From NCBI RefSeq assembly GCF_027172205.1, contig NC_070613.1:26748001-26812000 (forward strand): a stretch of DNA of 64,000 nucleotides, read 5' to 3'. The stretch is from Podarcis raffonei (taxonomy: Eukaryota > Chordata > Lepidosauria > Squamata > Lacertidae). Shown here one piece after another: positions 11,072-21,813 of the stretch. A program made the position numbers and the translations under genes. The stretch's first letter is position 1. Each line of letters begins with the position of its first letter. The notes under the pieces are model-generated. The model saw only the letters and a program-made list of their open reading frames with translations. It did no database searches and had not been told where the DNA came from.

Positions 11072-11085
11072 CTGCCATCTAGCAG
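11072..11085. promoter_or_regulatory. CTCF-like motif
   Basis: CTGCCATCTAGCAG resembles the reverse of the CTCF core (CTGCC[C/A][C/T]CTAGTGG), with differences at the last positions. Its place beside a promoter-like patch makes it plausible. A single motif match is weak evidence. Confidence 0.3.
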
Positions 11086-11559
11086 AGAGGCCTCGACCTG
11101 CCTTCCTTTTGCCGAAAAAGCGAACTACCAGGAGATGGCGGTATTAGATCAGATTCACACGTTCTTTGTTTCACGGTGTTCTCACGTTGCCGCAGGAAAA
11201 AGTACAATAGTGACAAATTAACGCGTTCCTTTCTAATTTGTCATTAGAATCTGTTGATAATCTCGGCCTTCTGAGCTCCTGCTTTGGGGCAAAGGAGCTG
11301 CTGCTGCTCTTTTAATTTGTCTGTTGGTTGATTGATTGATTAATCTGTTCTATGCAATGGAATGTGTATTGGTCTCCCCAGGCCCACACAGCAGCTTGTT
11401 TTAAAATAGGAGATGTTTGGCTACTGCAGGGAAGCTCAGCAGATTATGTATGAATTTGGAGAGGCGGGCATGCTGGCATCACGTAGCCATTACACTGCCT
11501 CAATTCAGTGAGTTTTAAAATTCAGCGAATCAGTCTCATTATGATGTGTGTATGTTTTA

Positions 11560-11725
11560 GCGTTTCTGTGCACTGCTCTGGTTCGCCAGAAGCGGCTTAG
11601 TCATGCTGGCCACATAACCCGGACGAGCTGTACGCCAGCTCCCTCGGCCAATAAAGCGAGATGAGCGCCGCAACCCCAGAGTCATCCGCGACTGGACCTA
11701 ATGGTCAGGGGTCCCTTTACCTTTA
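11560..11725 (+). mobile_element. Sauria SINE, 5'-truncated
   Basis: It contains the diagnostic body GGTTCGCCAGAAGCGGCTTA and AATAAAGCGAGATGAGCGCC, and the BovB-like 3' tail GACCTAATGGTCAGGGGTCC then CTTTACCTTTA. A 7-bp TATGTTT at 11551-11557 and 11724-11730 may be the target duplication. The tRNA-like head is missing. The Sauria SINE family is typical of squamates and is known to use BovB machinery. Confidence 0.85.
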
Positions 11726-11740
11726 TGTTTGGGTTCAGAG

Positions 11741-12035
11741 GCATCATTATCATTACCATTATTATATTTGTACCCCACCCATCTGACTGGGTTGCCCCAG
11801 CCACTCTGGGTGGCTTCCAGCATATACAAAAACATAATAAAACATTAAAAACTTCCCTATACAGGGCTGCCTTTAGATGCATTTATTCTAAAGGTTGTCT
11901 AGTTACTCATCTCCTTGACATTTTATAGGAGGGTGTTCTGCAGGGTGGGCACCACTACCGAGAAGGCCCTCTGCCTGGTTCTCTGTAACTTCACTTCTCG
12001 CAGTGAGGGAACCACCAGAAGACTTCTTCAGAATG
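11741..12035 (-). mobile_element. LINE 3' fragment, second tail family (minus)
   Basis: The plus strand shows an AT-rich microsatellite-like start, TTGTACCCCACCCATCTG, CCAGCCACTCTGGGTGGC, AACTTCCCTATACAGGGC and CTACCGAGAAGGCCCTCTGC. The same order recurs at 17283-17420 and 21738-21857. It abuts the Sauria SINE. A further repeat-like stretch up to about 12175 is less certain. Confidence 0.65.
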
Positions 12036-12175
12036 CCTTTGAATGCCAATTCCTGATGACAACAGCATGAGAGTGCCTCTGTGCTCATGTCTAGTTTATG
12101 GGCTTCCCACTGTGGGAAAATTTGACTGGACAGAACTCAAGTCTAGCAGTGCTCTTCTTATGTTCTTTAGTCGTC

Positions 12176-15100
12176 TGCTGTATGTAGAGGAAGTTTTTGT
12201 ACACAGCAGCATACAGTCAGTAGGGACCTGTAATCTGAAGTGGTTCGGTCACAAGTTTACCACTGCAAGGTCCAAGACTGGAGAATTAAGCAGATAAGGA
12301 ATAAAACAGATAAGGAAGTTTGGTATTGTCATGTCTACCCACCAGATCTTTTCAGAAATTTATGTGGCAAGTTTTGAACAGGACAGAATATTGTGGAATC
12401 CACTAGAGAATGGGGGAAGGATTTGATTAGCCATCAGTCGTTCTCGGGAACATTCTAGAAAGGAAGAAGCAGAACCACATCGCCTGGCTGTTACCCTGCA
12501 GTTACTGCTGTCAATTTGCCAACATGTGATAGTCCACAATATCAAATATAGATAAAAGATCTGATAGGATGAATAGCATACTGTGCTCCATATCAGTTTC
12601 TATGCATGGATTATTCATAAGGGTTACAGGCACATATTCACAATAGCATATTCAAAATTGAAGTGATAATTGCACGGGAGGTATCAAATAAACATCCTTA
12701 AAATACTACAGGATGTAATGAAGCATTGCTGTCTTGTCAAGACAATCAATAGTGTTTAGGATTTTTATTTGTTTATTTTTTTCCTGTTGCATGAAGCATT
12801 GCTCTTTTGCCACACTCCATATGAGGCTTTAGTTGTTCCTGATTAGCTGCAAGAAATACAATCAACAGCAAGATGATCCAGACTAATATTCGGATTTTAG
12901 CCCTTTCCCATACCCATCCCTGAAGCCTCAGCATGGTTAACAACTAGAAGCAGCTAATAATGCAACTGTTAGGATTTTAATCAATAAAAAGACAGCACTA
13001 AATAACCACAGTCATCCCTAGGCAAATAATTCTTACTCAGACATAAATATCACCTGCTTTTGTTTTCTTTGTAGAAGATATTCAGACTACTTTTTCAAGG
13101 ATGAGGAGTAAACAGAGGGCAAGATATAGACTTGGGCACTTGGACCCTTAGATTTGTTTTTCTTAGTCATCATTTCCATGCTGCAAGATAAACAGCTTTG
13201 AAAGCTGAGGTTTGGCTTCAAAAGTGTTTGTGATATCGCATGGGGGGTCAAAGGGAAAAAGTAAAAAATGTGACTGAGCTAATGCTTAGCCCTTGCATGA
13301 GCCTAAGCTTCTCTATTGATCCAGGCCAAAATTCCAAACTACCTGCGATAACAGAGCCATATATATTACTGAATATCTTATGTTTAATGTTTTGTACATG
13401 ATTGGAAATATATTAGCTAGGGAAGCAGGGTCAGCTAATTAATTACCAACTGCAGCCTTTCTTCAAGTGTATATCGTCTTTGATATATTACACTTGCAAA
13501 ATAAATAATTCATCTCACAAACTTTCTCAGTTGTAGGAAGCCTTAATCTTCTTTCCAGTTAAAGTGCTGGTACCAGCTGAACAGCAAAACCACAGCATTA
13601 TTGAATGTTTAATTAAAAGATAAGGCACAATCAAATATGTCCAAAAAAAGATATGTAGAGCTTACGATCTGTCAAACTATAAGCTGCACAACTCTAGGAT
13701 CCAGGGCACAAAGGGACTTTTCTTCAGGGGGTATGTATTATTGCAATATTACAAGACACCTATGCTTCATGCTTTATTTATAAGTGATTATCTTGATCTC
13801 TTTACAACAGGAGAGTGATGTGATGATATGTTGGTTGCTTAGGAAACAAGGCAGCGTGTGAATTGTGCATGCATGTATATAGAAGGCATTATAAACTTGT
13901 TTATATGTGGCTATAAATGTGCATATGAGTGCATGTAGCATACATACTTGTGAGTGTGCATTTATTTGTATGAATTTTTCAGTGAGTTTCTCATTTACAG
14001 TACTTGTCATCTGATACATATTGCAGCATTTTGTAAATAAAAGGTTCCTTAGAATATTACTAGTTTTGATTTACAGAGCAATATAAAATGTTCAATGACA
14101 ATCAAATAACCAGAGGACAAGAGCAGTTTCCATTGTATAACATGAGCTGCCTAGTATTCAGAGGTGTAATAATGTTTTAAAGGGCCTTCCCCAAACTGTT
14201 ATGTTTTTAATCTGAATAGTGCATTCAGAAAGATAGTGCAATCAGAATACACAGATACTGTAAAACCAAGTATTAACTATTCAAGACTGCAGTCTTGATT
14301 ATTTTTTGTACTTTCTTCTCCATTTTCTACTTTATTTCCTCAAAGCACCCTTTTATGAGATTAAACATGAACAATTCTGTCTTGTTTCATTAAAATCTCA
14401 GTCTCCCCTCCTAGCCATTTAGTTCTCGTTCCCGATCTATAAAGTCTTTTTGTTCCTCTTGCAGCAGAATCTGCAATACAATATTCCCGTCAAGCGTAGA
14501 AATAAATAGTGCTGAAGAACAGAACTGAAGGATATACTGTATTGGAAACTGAAGGCAACACTGGAAATTTGGTACAAACTAAAAAGAGTCATAGCTATTG
14601 ACAGCATTGTAGCTGAATGCACCTTCCATGATTTGCATGAACAAAACTGGAATGTATATGCCTTGATCAGTGAAAGACCAGTCAGTGAATGGTTATTAAG
14701 GGTGGCCAATACAAAAGAGGAAAGGGCTGCTGTCTCTTTAATAGTTGAGTGGGAAAGGGAATTTCAGCTTGCCATGCCCTGTCCTCTTTTGCATCTAATA
14801 ATACCCTGTGCTGCACCTTGTGATAGAAGAGGTGCTTTGGGCATCTTTTTTGGTTCTTCTAACAGAGAACCTAATACTGCTGTTGCATTTTCAAGATAAT
14901 CCATACAACTGTGACTAACAGGAAGGCGGTTATTTGTTTGCTTGTTTAATTAGAGCCCCCAAGTCTCTGGATTTTAATCACAAGTCCAGATGAAAGGCTT
15001 ATAAAAGTTCGTCAAAGGCTGCATGCATTCCGCGGGTTCCGTGTTGCTGAGTCGACACCTGGTACAGCTTAAGGATGAGACTGTCTGTCTGTTTGCTTAA

Positions 15101-15928
15101 GCAGAATATTTAAGGTCAGTAAGCCAAACACACTCCGTATTTCAGCAGAGGCATATGCTCCCCCACCAGAGTCTTTTTGCCCTATTAACCCCATTTTGGA
15201 GTACAATTCTTCTTCGCCACACATAGTGTATACTACCTAAAGGCATTCCTCGTTGCTCCCATGGCAACAGATAAGACCACAGCATACTGCAATACTCAGA
15301 TGCAAAGCTATGCTTGGCTCTGTTGCGGGATGAATTACAGAGGATAGTTCAGCAAAACAGGGAAAGAACTCATGTAATAAACTGTGGTGAGCGCATAAGA
15401 ATAAACTATTCCCCAGCCCAGCCCCACAATGTTAATAGCAACACTTTATACTTTTAATGTATTATCTGACAGCTGGACATTGAAATCACTATGCTATCTT
15501 TACAAAGGCAAGATGAAAAACGCCTACTGCCTTTAATGGAAATAGGAGTAGACCCTGATCAAATAACGCCTGAGGCACTGACACTCTGCAAATATAGGTG
15601 TCTCTTTCATTTTCACATTGCTTCAAATATTTTATTCACGGATCTCTCTGCAATTTTTCTTCCTGACAGGCTTTAATCCCGTTGATAGGTCACAAGGGTA
15701 AAGATGCATATCCTGGAGATAAAAGTCTTGTTTCTTTCTGTCCAGCACACTTAAGGCTGAAGAACCATATTTAAAATCTTAGAATTGTAGATACCTGCAA
15801 GACACCTGCACATTTTCATTCTTGTGTTTGATATTATCATTTACAGTTTGTTTTGGTTTTGCCATTTATGAGATCAAGTGACAATGTGAACCAAGTATAA
15901 TGTTAACACTGACTGAATACATATTCTA

Positions 15929-15968
<40 letters not shown>

Positions 15969-17280
15969 CTCTGGTCACTCAGATGCATGCCACCAATATG
16001 AAACAGAAATGGATTTCTCTGTAGTCCTTGTGGGCACAACTGTGTGATGCAATTGCAGCAAGAAAATATATGAAAGAGGCCTTTAGGTTTTTCACATGGG
16101 GGAAATTAACATTAATGAAAATTAATTTGTCAGAACAGATGGCCAATGACGCCATGGTATCAGGATGATCAGAAGGCAGGGAAATTTGCTACTCCTTAAT
16201 AGAGTCCGGTGCTATGAGGTGTTTCTTGTTGCCTCATTCCACATCTATCATTGCTATGCAATCCATAGCTATCATAGCCTTAGATATACATGACATGTGA
16301 AAATGCACATGGCCTCATTTGCAGTATCACTAACTCCTTTCTCACAAAAAAATCTGCCGACAACAGCATTATCCTTGAAGGTATTTCCTGATCTGTAGAT
16401 GTAATTGACTCAGACTTAATTCCCTAGCTATCCTCCTGTGCTCTCTAGAAGGATCACACTTCTTATGTGATATTAGGAGCTAACTATTTTCAAAGTCAGT
16501 ATAATTAAGTAAATATATTATGAAACAATCCAGTTTTTTAAATGCCTTTGTCCTTTCTAACCTATCATAGGAAATCAAATGAAAACATTTTGAGAGAAGG
16601 CATTTTATGTTGTACCTTTGGAAAACCAACATTATTGCTTAAAACAAACTAAAAGTGTGCCAAGCAACAATAACTTAATATAATTAGTAATCGGGTGGTT
16701 TAAGAGGACTTGCTTCAGAATAGAGTTGATGGCAGCCATGGGTAAAGTGTTGCACGTGAGCCCCATCATATATAAATCCATGTATTGAATGAACCAACTC
16801 ATTTGTATGCCTTAAGCCCACCTGCTTAGGCAATTGGTTAATAGTATGCTAACTGTACTCATGAACGGGGTCACTCACATGAGGCATGATGGTGAGTGAA
16901 TGAGTGAACAGCAGGCACCAGAGAGAGCAAGTGAACAGGTGAGCACTCACTGAATGAGTGAACAGACAGGTGCCTTTATATCTATGTATCTTTTCCTCTT
17001 TCCCACTTAAGCCTTGGTTCATGTTGTGCTAAGAAAATGATGGCTTAGTTTACAATTCTGCTGGGCAGCTCTACATTAGTATCAGGGGAAGGGCAATTTT
17101 TGCTCTGGAATGCCTACATGCTTGTTGTTCTTGCCAAATCATAGCTTAGCAAACTATGCCAAACCATGTGCAAATCTGGTCAGCAAGTGGTCTACAGCCA
17201 CAGAATGAACTGTCATATAGTTGGATAATGGTCTTATTTAAAAATGTGGGAAGCCAGCCATTTTGTCTGGGGGTTCTGCT
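12176..17280. other. Intergenic spacer between MTERF1 and AKAP9
   Basis: AT-rich DNA with one long (TG)n tract and no convincing gene. The longest plus-strand frame (14633-14899) has no recognisable domain. A short stretch at 16860-16975 has several GTGAGTGAATGAGTGAACAG-type repeats of unknown origin. Confidence 0.55.
15932..15966. repeat. (TG)n microsatellite
   Basis: An uninterrupted run of about 17 TG units. Potential Z-DNA former; likely length-variable. Confidence 0.95.
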
Positions 17281-17282
17281 AC

Positions 17283-17420
17283 TCATTCATAATAATATTA
17301 TTATTAATAATAATAATAATTTATACCCTGCCCATTTTGCCCAGCCATTCTGGGCGGCTTCCAACAAAATATTAAAAATACAATAAAACATCAGACATTA
17401 AAAACTTCCCTAAACAGGGA
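17283..17420 (-). mobile_element. LINE 3' tail, second family (minus)
   Basis: An AT microsatellite (AATAATATTATTATTAATAAT), then TTTATACCCTGCCCATTTTG, CATTCTGGGCGGCTTCCAAC and AAACTTCCCTAAACAGGGA. Same family as 11741-12035. 5'-truncated. Confidence 0.7.
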
Positions 17421-17507
17421 CCTTCACCCACAAAGTCTTGCTCTGATGCCACTACTTACAATGAGTCTGTTGTAAGGTTCTCCAGATCCCAGTCAAACTA
17501 TCTACAA

Positions 17508-17643
17508 CAGGCACCCCCAAACTCGGCCCTCCAGATGTTTTGGGACTACAATTCCCATCATCCCTGACCACTGGTCCTGTTAGCTAGGGATGATGGGAGT
17601 TGTAGTCCGAAAACATCTGGAGGGCTGAGTTTGGGGATGCCTG
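17508..17643. mobile_element. hAT-like MITE with perfect 8-bp target duplication
   Basis: 136-bp palindromic element from CAGGCACCCCCAAACTC to GAGTTTGGGGATGCCTG. It is flanked on both sides by ATCTACAA (17500-17507 and 17644-17651). The arms share CCCTCCAGATGTTTTGG and its complement. The 8-bp duplication and CAGG...CCTG ends fit the hAT superfamily. Non-coding. A sister copy lies at 62686-62822. Confidence 0.9.
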
Positions 17644-18660
17644 ATCTACAACTTTGTTTGGCTCAAGCAGGTGCCTCTCTGAAAGGGATAGTCTGAGAAA
17701 GCAGGGTCAGGTGCAGAGATGGAGAAATTTGATTCAGTTCACATTCAGAGGTGACATTACCCAGCTTGCACTTTCCCAAACACAACATAAAACTGTATGC
17801 AGCCATCCTTCAAACTCGGTGTTCTCTAAATTTTGCAATTTAGTTATCCAGTCAAGAAATTGTGTACAGAATTGGATATGCTAGGGTAAAGTGTGTGTAT
17901 AAATGAAAGCATATTTGTGAAAGTAACAGATATTAGACAAAACTGCACACAAAAACGTTTATATTAAGGTAAATTTGCACTAAAGTGCTGATGGATTTTC
18001 ATGAGAACTCTTAGAGGAAACATTTCCAAACTGATGTGGAAATGTGGAGAACTGTACTTCAGATTTGGAAAATGAGAAACTGAGAAACCAAAGCTGACCG
18101 ATTTTGTCCATCACTTAGAGTAACCCCTATGGTTGATTTCTAAAAATGAGAGAGATGGCCTCCGCCCAGACTAAAATGACAAGTCTCCACTAGTTTTAAC
18201 AGCTGCGTAGAAGAGGGAATTTCAGCTACATCTACCAAATTTCCCTCAACTGCACAAAGGTTAAAGAGGCAGGAGCCATGTTTCTCCTTTGCAACAGGGC
18301 ACCTTTCTCGTTTCAGTCTGGCTTGCAAGTCATGCCCTTTAGCCTGGACGTGCTGGACTTTGGATGGGGGGGCATTCAACGCACTCTGTGCATGTCCATA
18401 GGCGCCCACATCTACAAGATCCAACAGGCGTCTTAGCGGCAGCTTCCAACCAGTCACTTCCGCGGAACTGAGCTCTTTAACTCAGAAAGAAACCTTAACG
18501 GCTTGCGAAAGGGCCAAGAGTCGGGAAGCCTGCACTATGGCAACCACCTCCCGCCCTGGGACGCGCGACGCCGCGGGAGAAGCAACTCCCTCGAGGTGGT
18601 CGCTTTCTGGCAGCTCGGTGGGAAGGAGGAGGCGGAGAAGGAGGCGGCGGCGGCGGCGCG

Positions 18661-18668
18661 GACGTCAC
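18661..18668 (+). promoter_or_regulatory. AKAP9: CRE-like site
   Basis: GACGTCAC, one base short of the palindromic TGACGTCA plus a CRE half-site. It lies about 30 bases upstream of the YY1 motif in the CpG island. If functional, a cAMP-responsive factor could act on a gene whose product scaffolds PKA. That link is inference. Confidence 0.45.
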
Positions 18669-18695
18669 TTTCCCCGGCCGCATGTTTACGTGGAG

Positions 18696-18746
18696 ATGAA
18701 GATGGCGGCGCCGGTGGATCCGCCACGGAGTCCCCGGTCCCCGTAG
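18696..18746 (+). promoter_or_regulatory. AKAP9: Upstream open reading frame in AKAP9 leader
   Basis: An ATG at 18696 opens 16 codons (MKMAAPVDPPRSPRSP) closed by TAG at 18744-18746, well before the main ATG at 18895. A second uORF starts at 18682 and ends at 18699. They matter only if transcription starts upstream of them and the leader keeps this part after splicing. Confidence 0.35.
18699..18709 (+). promoter_or_regulatory. AKAP9: YY1-type motif at AKAP9 start region
   Basis: AAGATGGCGGC is the classic downstream YY1 element that marks and positions transcription starts in many vertebrate TATA-less promoters. Confidence 0.6.
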
Positions 18747-18894
18747 CGCCCTGAGCGCGTCCGGGGTGCCAGAGGAACCGGGGAGGAGGAGCCGCAGAGG
18801 GGAGCCGTCCCCTTTGGGCGCCTGGGGGGCGAGCGGCCCCCTTCGCCTTTCCGCCTGGCGCGCAGTAACGCTGTTGTCTCTCCGCGCAGGGGCC

Positions 18895-18942
18895 ATGGAG
18901 GACGAGGAGAGGCAGAAGAAGCTGGAGGCCGGCAAAGCGAAG
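18895..18942 (+). CDS. AKAP9: AKAP9 coding exon 1
   Basis: 16 codons, MEDEERQKKLEAGKAK, the same as I recall for human AKAP9. Donor AAG|GTGAGA. A strong-looking acceptor (TCTCTCCGCGCAG, with a TAAC branch-like motif upstream) ends only five bases before the ATG, which suggests that the 5' UTR itself is split by an intron. Confidence 0.95.
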
Positions 18943-21734
18943 GTGAGAAGGGGCGGGAAGGCGCTGGGCAGCAGCGGGCCAAGTCCGACCCCGGGGGGCT
19001 GCCGTCGGGGGAAATGCGCGGCCGCCTCCGGGCTGGATTTAACGGGTGAGAGGAGGTGAAGCTTGCCGGGCCCGCCCCTCTGCTGGCTGTCATGCGTTGC
19101 GGACTGAGCGGAATATTAAAGCTGCTCCGGGGGAGAATCGTGCGCCTCCGAGGCGGGCCCTGGCATCCTTCCCGAGCTGCGTTTTTCTTTGTTTGCCGCT
19201 TTTCTTTGTGTATGTACGCGCGCGCTGCGCGGCGTCGATCGCCGCGGGTTTGCTCTTGCTTTTTTATTTTTATTATTTAACCCACCCTCCCCTTCTTGAA
19301 AATGTAGGACCCAGCTCGGAGGAGCCTCCTTCCTATTTGTATGTGTAGTAATGCGATTGGCTCGTGACAGCTGTTGCTGGACAGAAGCGGCCACATGCCT
19401 GGAAAATGCCACAGGTGCCAACGAGGAAGGGCTGTGTGTGGCTCTTCTCGTGCCGGATCAGCTGGTCCAAGGGGAGGAAGGGACGTCCCAGGCTTGGCTT
19501 GGCTTGAATTAATTGCTGCAGGTGTTTAGATCTCGCTTTTCGAATGCATATTCCGGAGGCCTAGTGATATTAAATCAGAAGTACAATAAAGACGCACGCA
19601 CACATACTTGAAAACGCTGTAGACAAAAAGCAGTAGAGTCCAAAATCGAAGAAGATAAACTAAGACTTCATGCACGTTCCTGACATGTGTAACCAGCTAT
19701 CGGTCATTTGTGCACCTATCACTACCTCTATCCCTCATTCGTGTAAAGAAGTGGTGTGGAGCTGACATTTGTACACCTGATTTCTCTGATGGTTCAACTG
19801 CAGTAGATGGTTGGAATCTAGCCTGTGGCATGTTTGGTGGTGGGATAAATAAACTCAACGAATAAGTGACATTTGAAATAATAATCAACCCTTAGGGTTT
19901 TTTCTGCAGCTTTCATTAGTTATAGCTGAAAAGGGACGTTTCTATGTGTAAAGTGCTTGCTAGTTTGATCTTTATAATGTTTTTGACTTGCATAGTGCTC
20001 TAAAACAAGGTTATTTTTTTATCCTTGCAATAAGTACATCACTATTTATCATAATGTAAAAATACATAAAAAGGAGGAGACATGTTTGGTTTATTCTGAC
20101 CGCTTGTGTTAGGGCTAGAAACATAATGACTTGCCGAAGTTCTGTTAATGAGCTCTTGGGCTGCGAGAATTTGAATTTTAAACCTCACCTCTTCTTAAAA
20201 TCTGGAGATGTGCATTAAAAAGTGGAATAAGTGTCATTTTTATTGTATCCTTAGCACCATGATAGATAGGGTTTTTTGGTGCTAATGGGTAACTAATTTG
20301 CATTAAACAGATAAGCAACTCAAATTGCCTTCACACCATGCTTATAAATAATGTAGCACAATAGAGCTAGTCTGTCACGCTGTAAATCAGGCTACCAATT
20401 AATCCGTGAAAGGCCAGCTCTTAATCTGTGAAAGGCCAAAGTGAACAATTTATCCCAAGTAACAGAATTTGGAAAGAAAATACATTTGGATAATGTTAAC
20501 ATTTGCAGTAGTTTTGATAGAGAGTACATAATCTAGAGACCCCATCAATGGTGAACACGAAACTCTATTTGACACCTCTGAGTATAAAGAACATATTTGT
20601 TTATTAATTTAAGAAATGAATTAATTGCTCTTCAGCCAAAACTTTCAAAATGGACTACAAAAAGTTGAAAACAAATCATAAATATCTAGGTAAAATACAC
20701 TAAACCAAGAGATTAAGCAGCAATAAAATCATTTAAAATCAACTAATTTAAAATACCCCCCTCCCCAAATCAGTAGATACAAAGGGATAGGGTCTGCAAC
20801 AAGCAAACCTCCTTGGAACTATTGATCAGGATTCCTCTCCTCGCCTGCTCTTTTACTTGTGTTTAACTTACACATCAAATTGCTATAATGTTTCGAAAGT
20901 CAGGCAAGCTTTTTATTTAAATTCAGGTTGGAGGAAGAAGCTGATAGAGAAGTTCCCCAAAATATTATTTTCTGTATTCTGCATGCTATATTTTCATTTT
21001 CTGTAGGACAGAACAGAGAGGCGAATGTGTGAGAAGATTGTGATAGCCCTAATACCCTCCAGTTGTTTTGGACTACATCTCCCATCATCCCTGATCATTA
21101 GCCATTGGCTGGGGCTGACTCCCAACTATATCTGGAGGACACCAAGTTGAGGAAGGCTGCTCCAGAGCTCTTCCAGCTCTGGCATGGAGGCTTAGATAAA
21201 GACTGTCTTGACTTATCCTTTGTCCCTCCTAGATTCTTCCTTTCTGGGCATCAACACTGGAGGAGAGGTGGATAGCAAGCACTCAGTTTCTCCTTCTTCT
21301 CCACCTTGTTTCCCAAAAGTACAGCAAAGATAGAAGCTTGCTTCTCAGTCTCCTACCCACACCTGTCATATATAATGTGGCAAGCAGCACATTCTTGTGA
21401 TCATTTACTAGCTTCTTACAAGAAGTCATCATAAGGGCTTCAACGCATCTTGCCACTCATTTGAATGAATGCATACAAAGCTCCTTAAAGTGGCTATGCA
21501 TGTTTAGAACAAAACAAGTAGACCGCAAAAGATCTGCAAATATATACGCCATAACACATGAACATATAAACACAACACAAAGTAATTGGGGAACCATCAT
21601 AATAAGTAATCAGCTAGCCAAGCATAAAGAGAAGGGAGGAAATTAACCTATAATGTCTCTCCATAAAGCCCCATGAGTTGCTGGAGGAGGCCAGTCATGC
21701 TCTTTGACTAAAACAACAAAAGCATTTCACATGA

Positions 21735-21813
<79 letters not shown>

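Larger units (their letters stand above)
10420..11230 (-). promoter_or_regulatory. MTERF1: CpG-enriched patch, probable MTERF1 promoter and first exon
   Basis: CpG-bearing motifs cluster here (GGGGGCGCGGGGG, GTCGCGGCG, GCACGCGCGTGC, AAAGCGCGATGG) in otherwise CpG-poor DNA. It contains the candidate exon 1 and donor at 10944, a GAGATGGCGG YY1-like motif near 11127 and a CTCF-like match at 11072. The distance to AKAP9, about 7.5 kb, rules out one shared bidirectional promoter. The transcription start is not defined. Confidence 0.45.
18430..19260 (+). promoter_or_regulatory. AKAP9: CpG island promoter of AKAP9
   Basis: Dense CpG and GC-rich sequence surrounds the first AKAP9 exon, including a GGCGGCGGCGGCG run. 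A CRE-like GACGTCAC lies at 18661-18668 and a YY1-type AAGATGGCGGC at 18699-18709, a motif often just downstream of the start site in TATA-less housekeeping promoters. No TATA box was seen. The transcription start probably lies between about 18600 and 18700. Open frames on both strands here reflect GC richness. Confidence 0.85.

Noticed and set aside
14633-14899. 88-residue plus-strand frame in the intergenic spacer
   Set aside because: No homology recognised, not repeated elsewhere in the window, and length is within chance expectation for 64 kb.
18140-18457. 105-residue minus-strand frame just upstream of the AKAP9 CpG island
   Set aside because: No family resemblance, no conserved domain, and no supporting splice or start context. 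A divergent promoter transcript is possible, but a protein is not supported.
11230-18895. Shared bidirectional promoter for MTERF1 and AKAP9
   Set aside because: The CpG-rich patches are about 7.5 kb apart and separated by SINE, LINE and MITE insertions.
18495-19421. Several overlapping frames on both strands in the CpG island
   Set aside because: GC-rich sequence lacks stop codons by composition. Only the 16-codon AKAP9 exon 1 is homologous to a protein.
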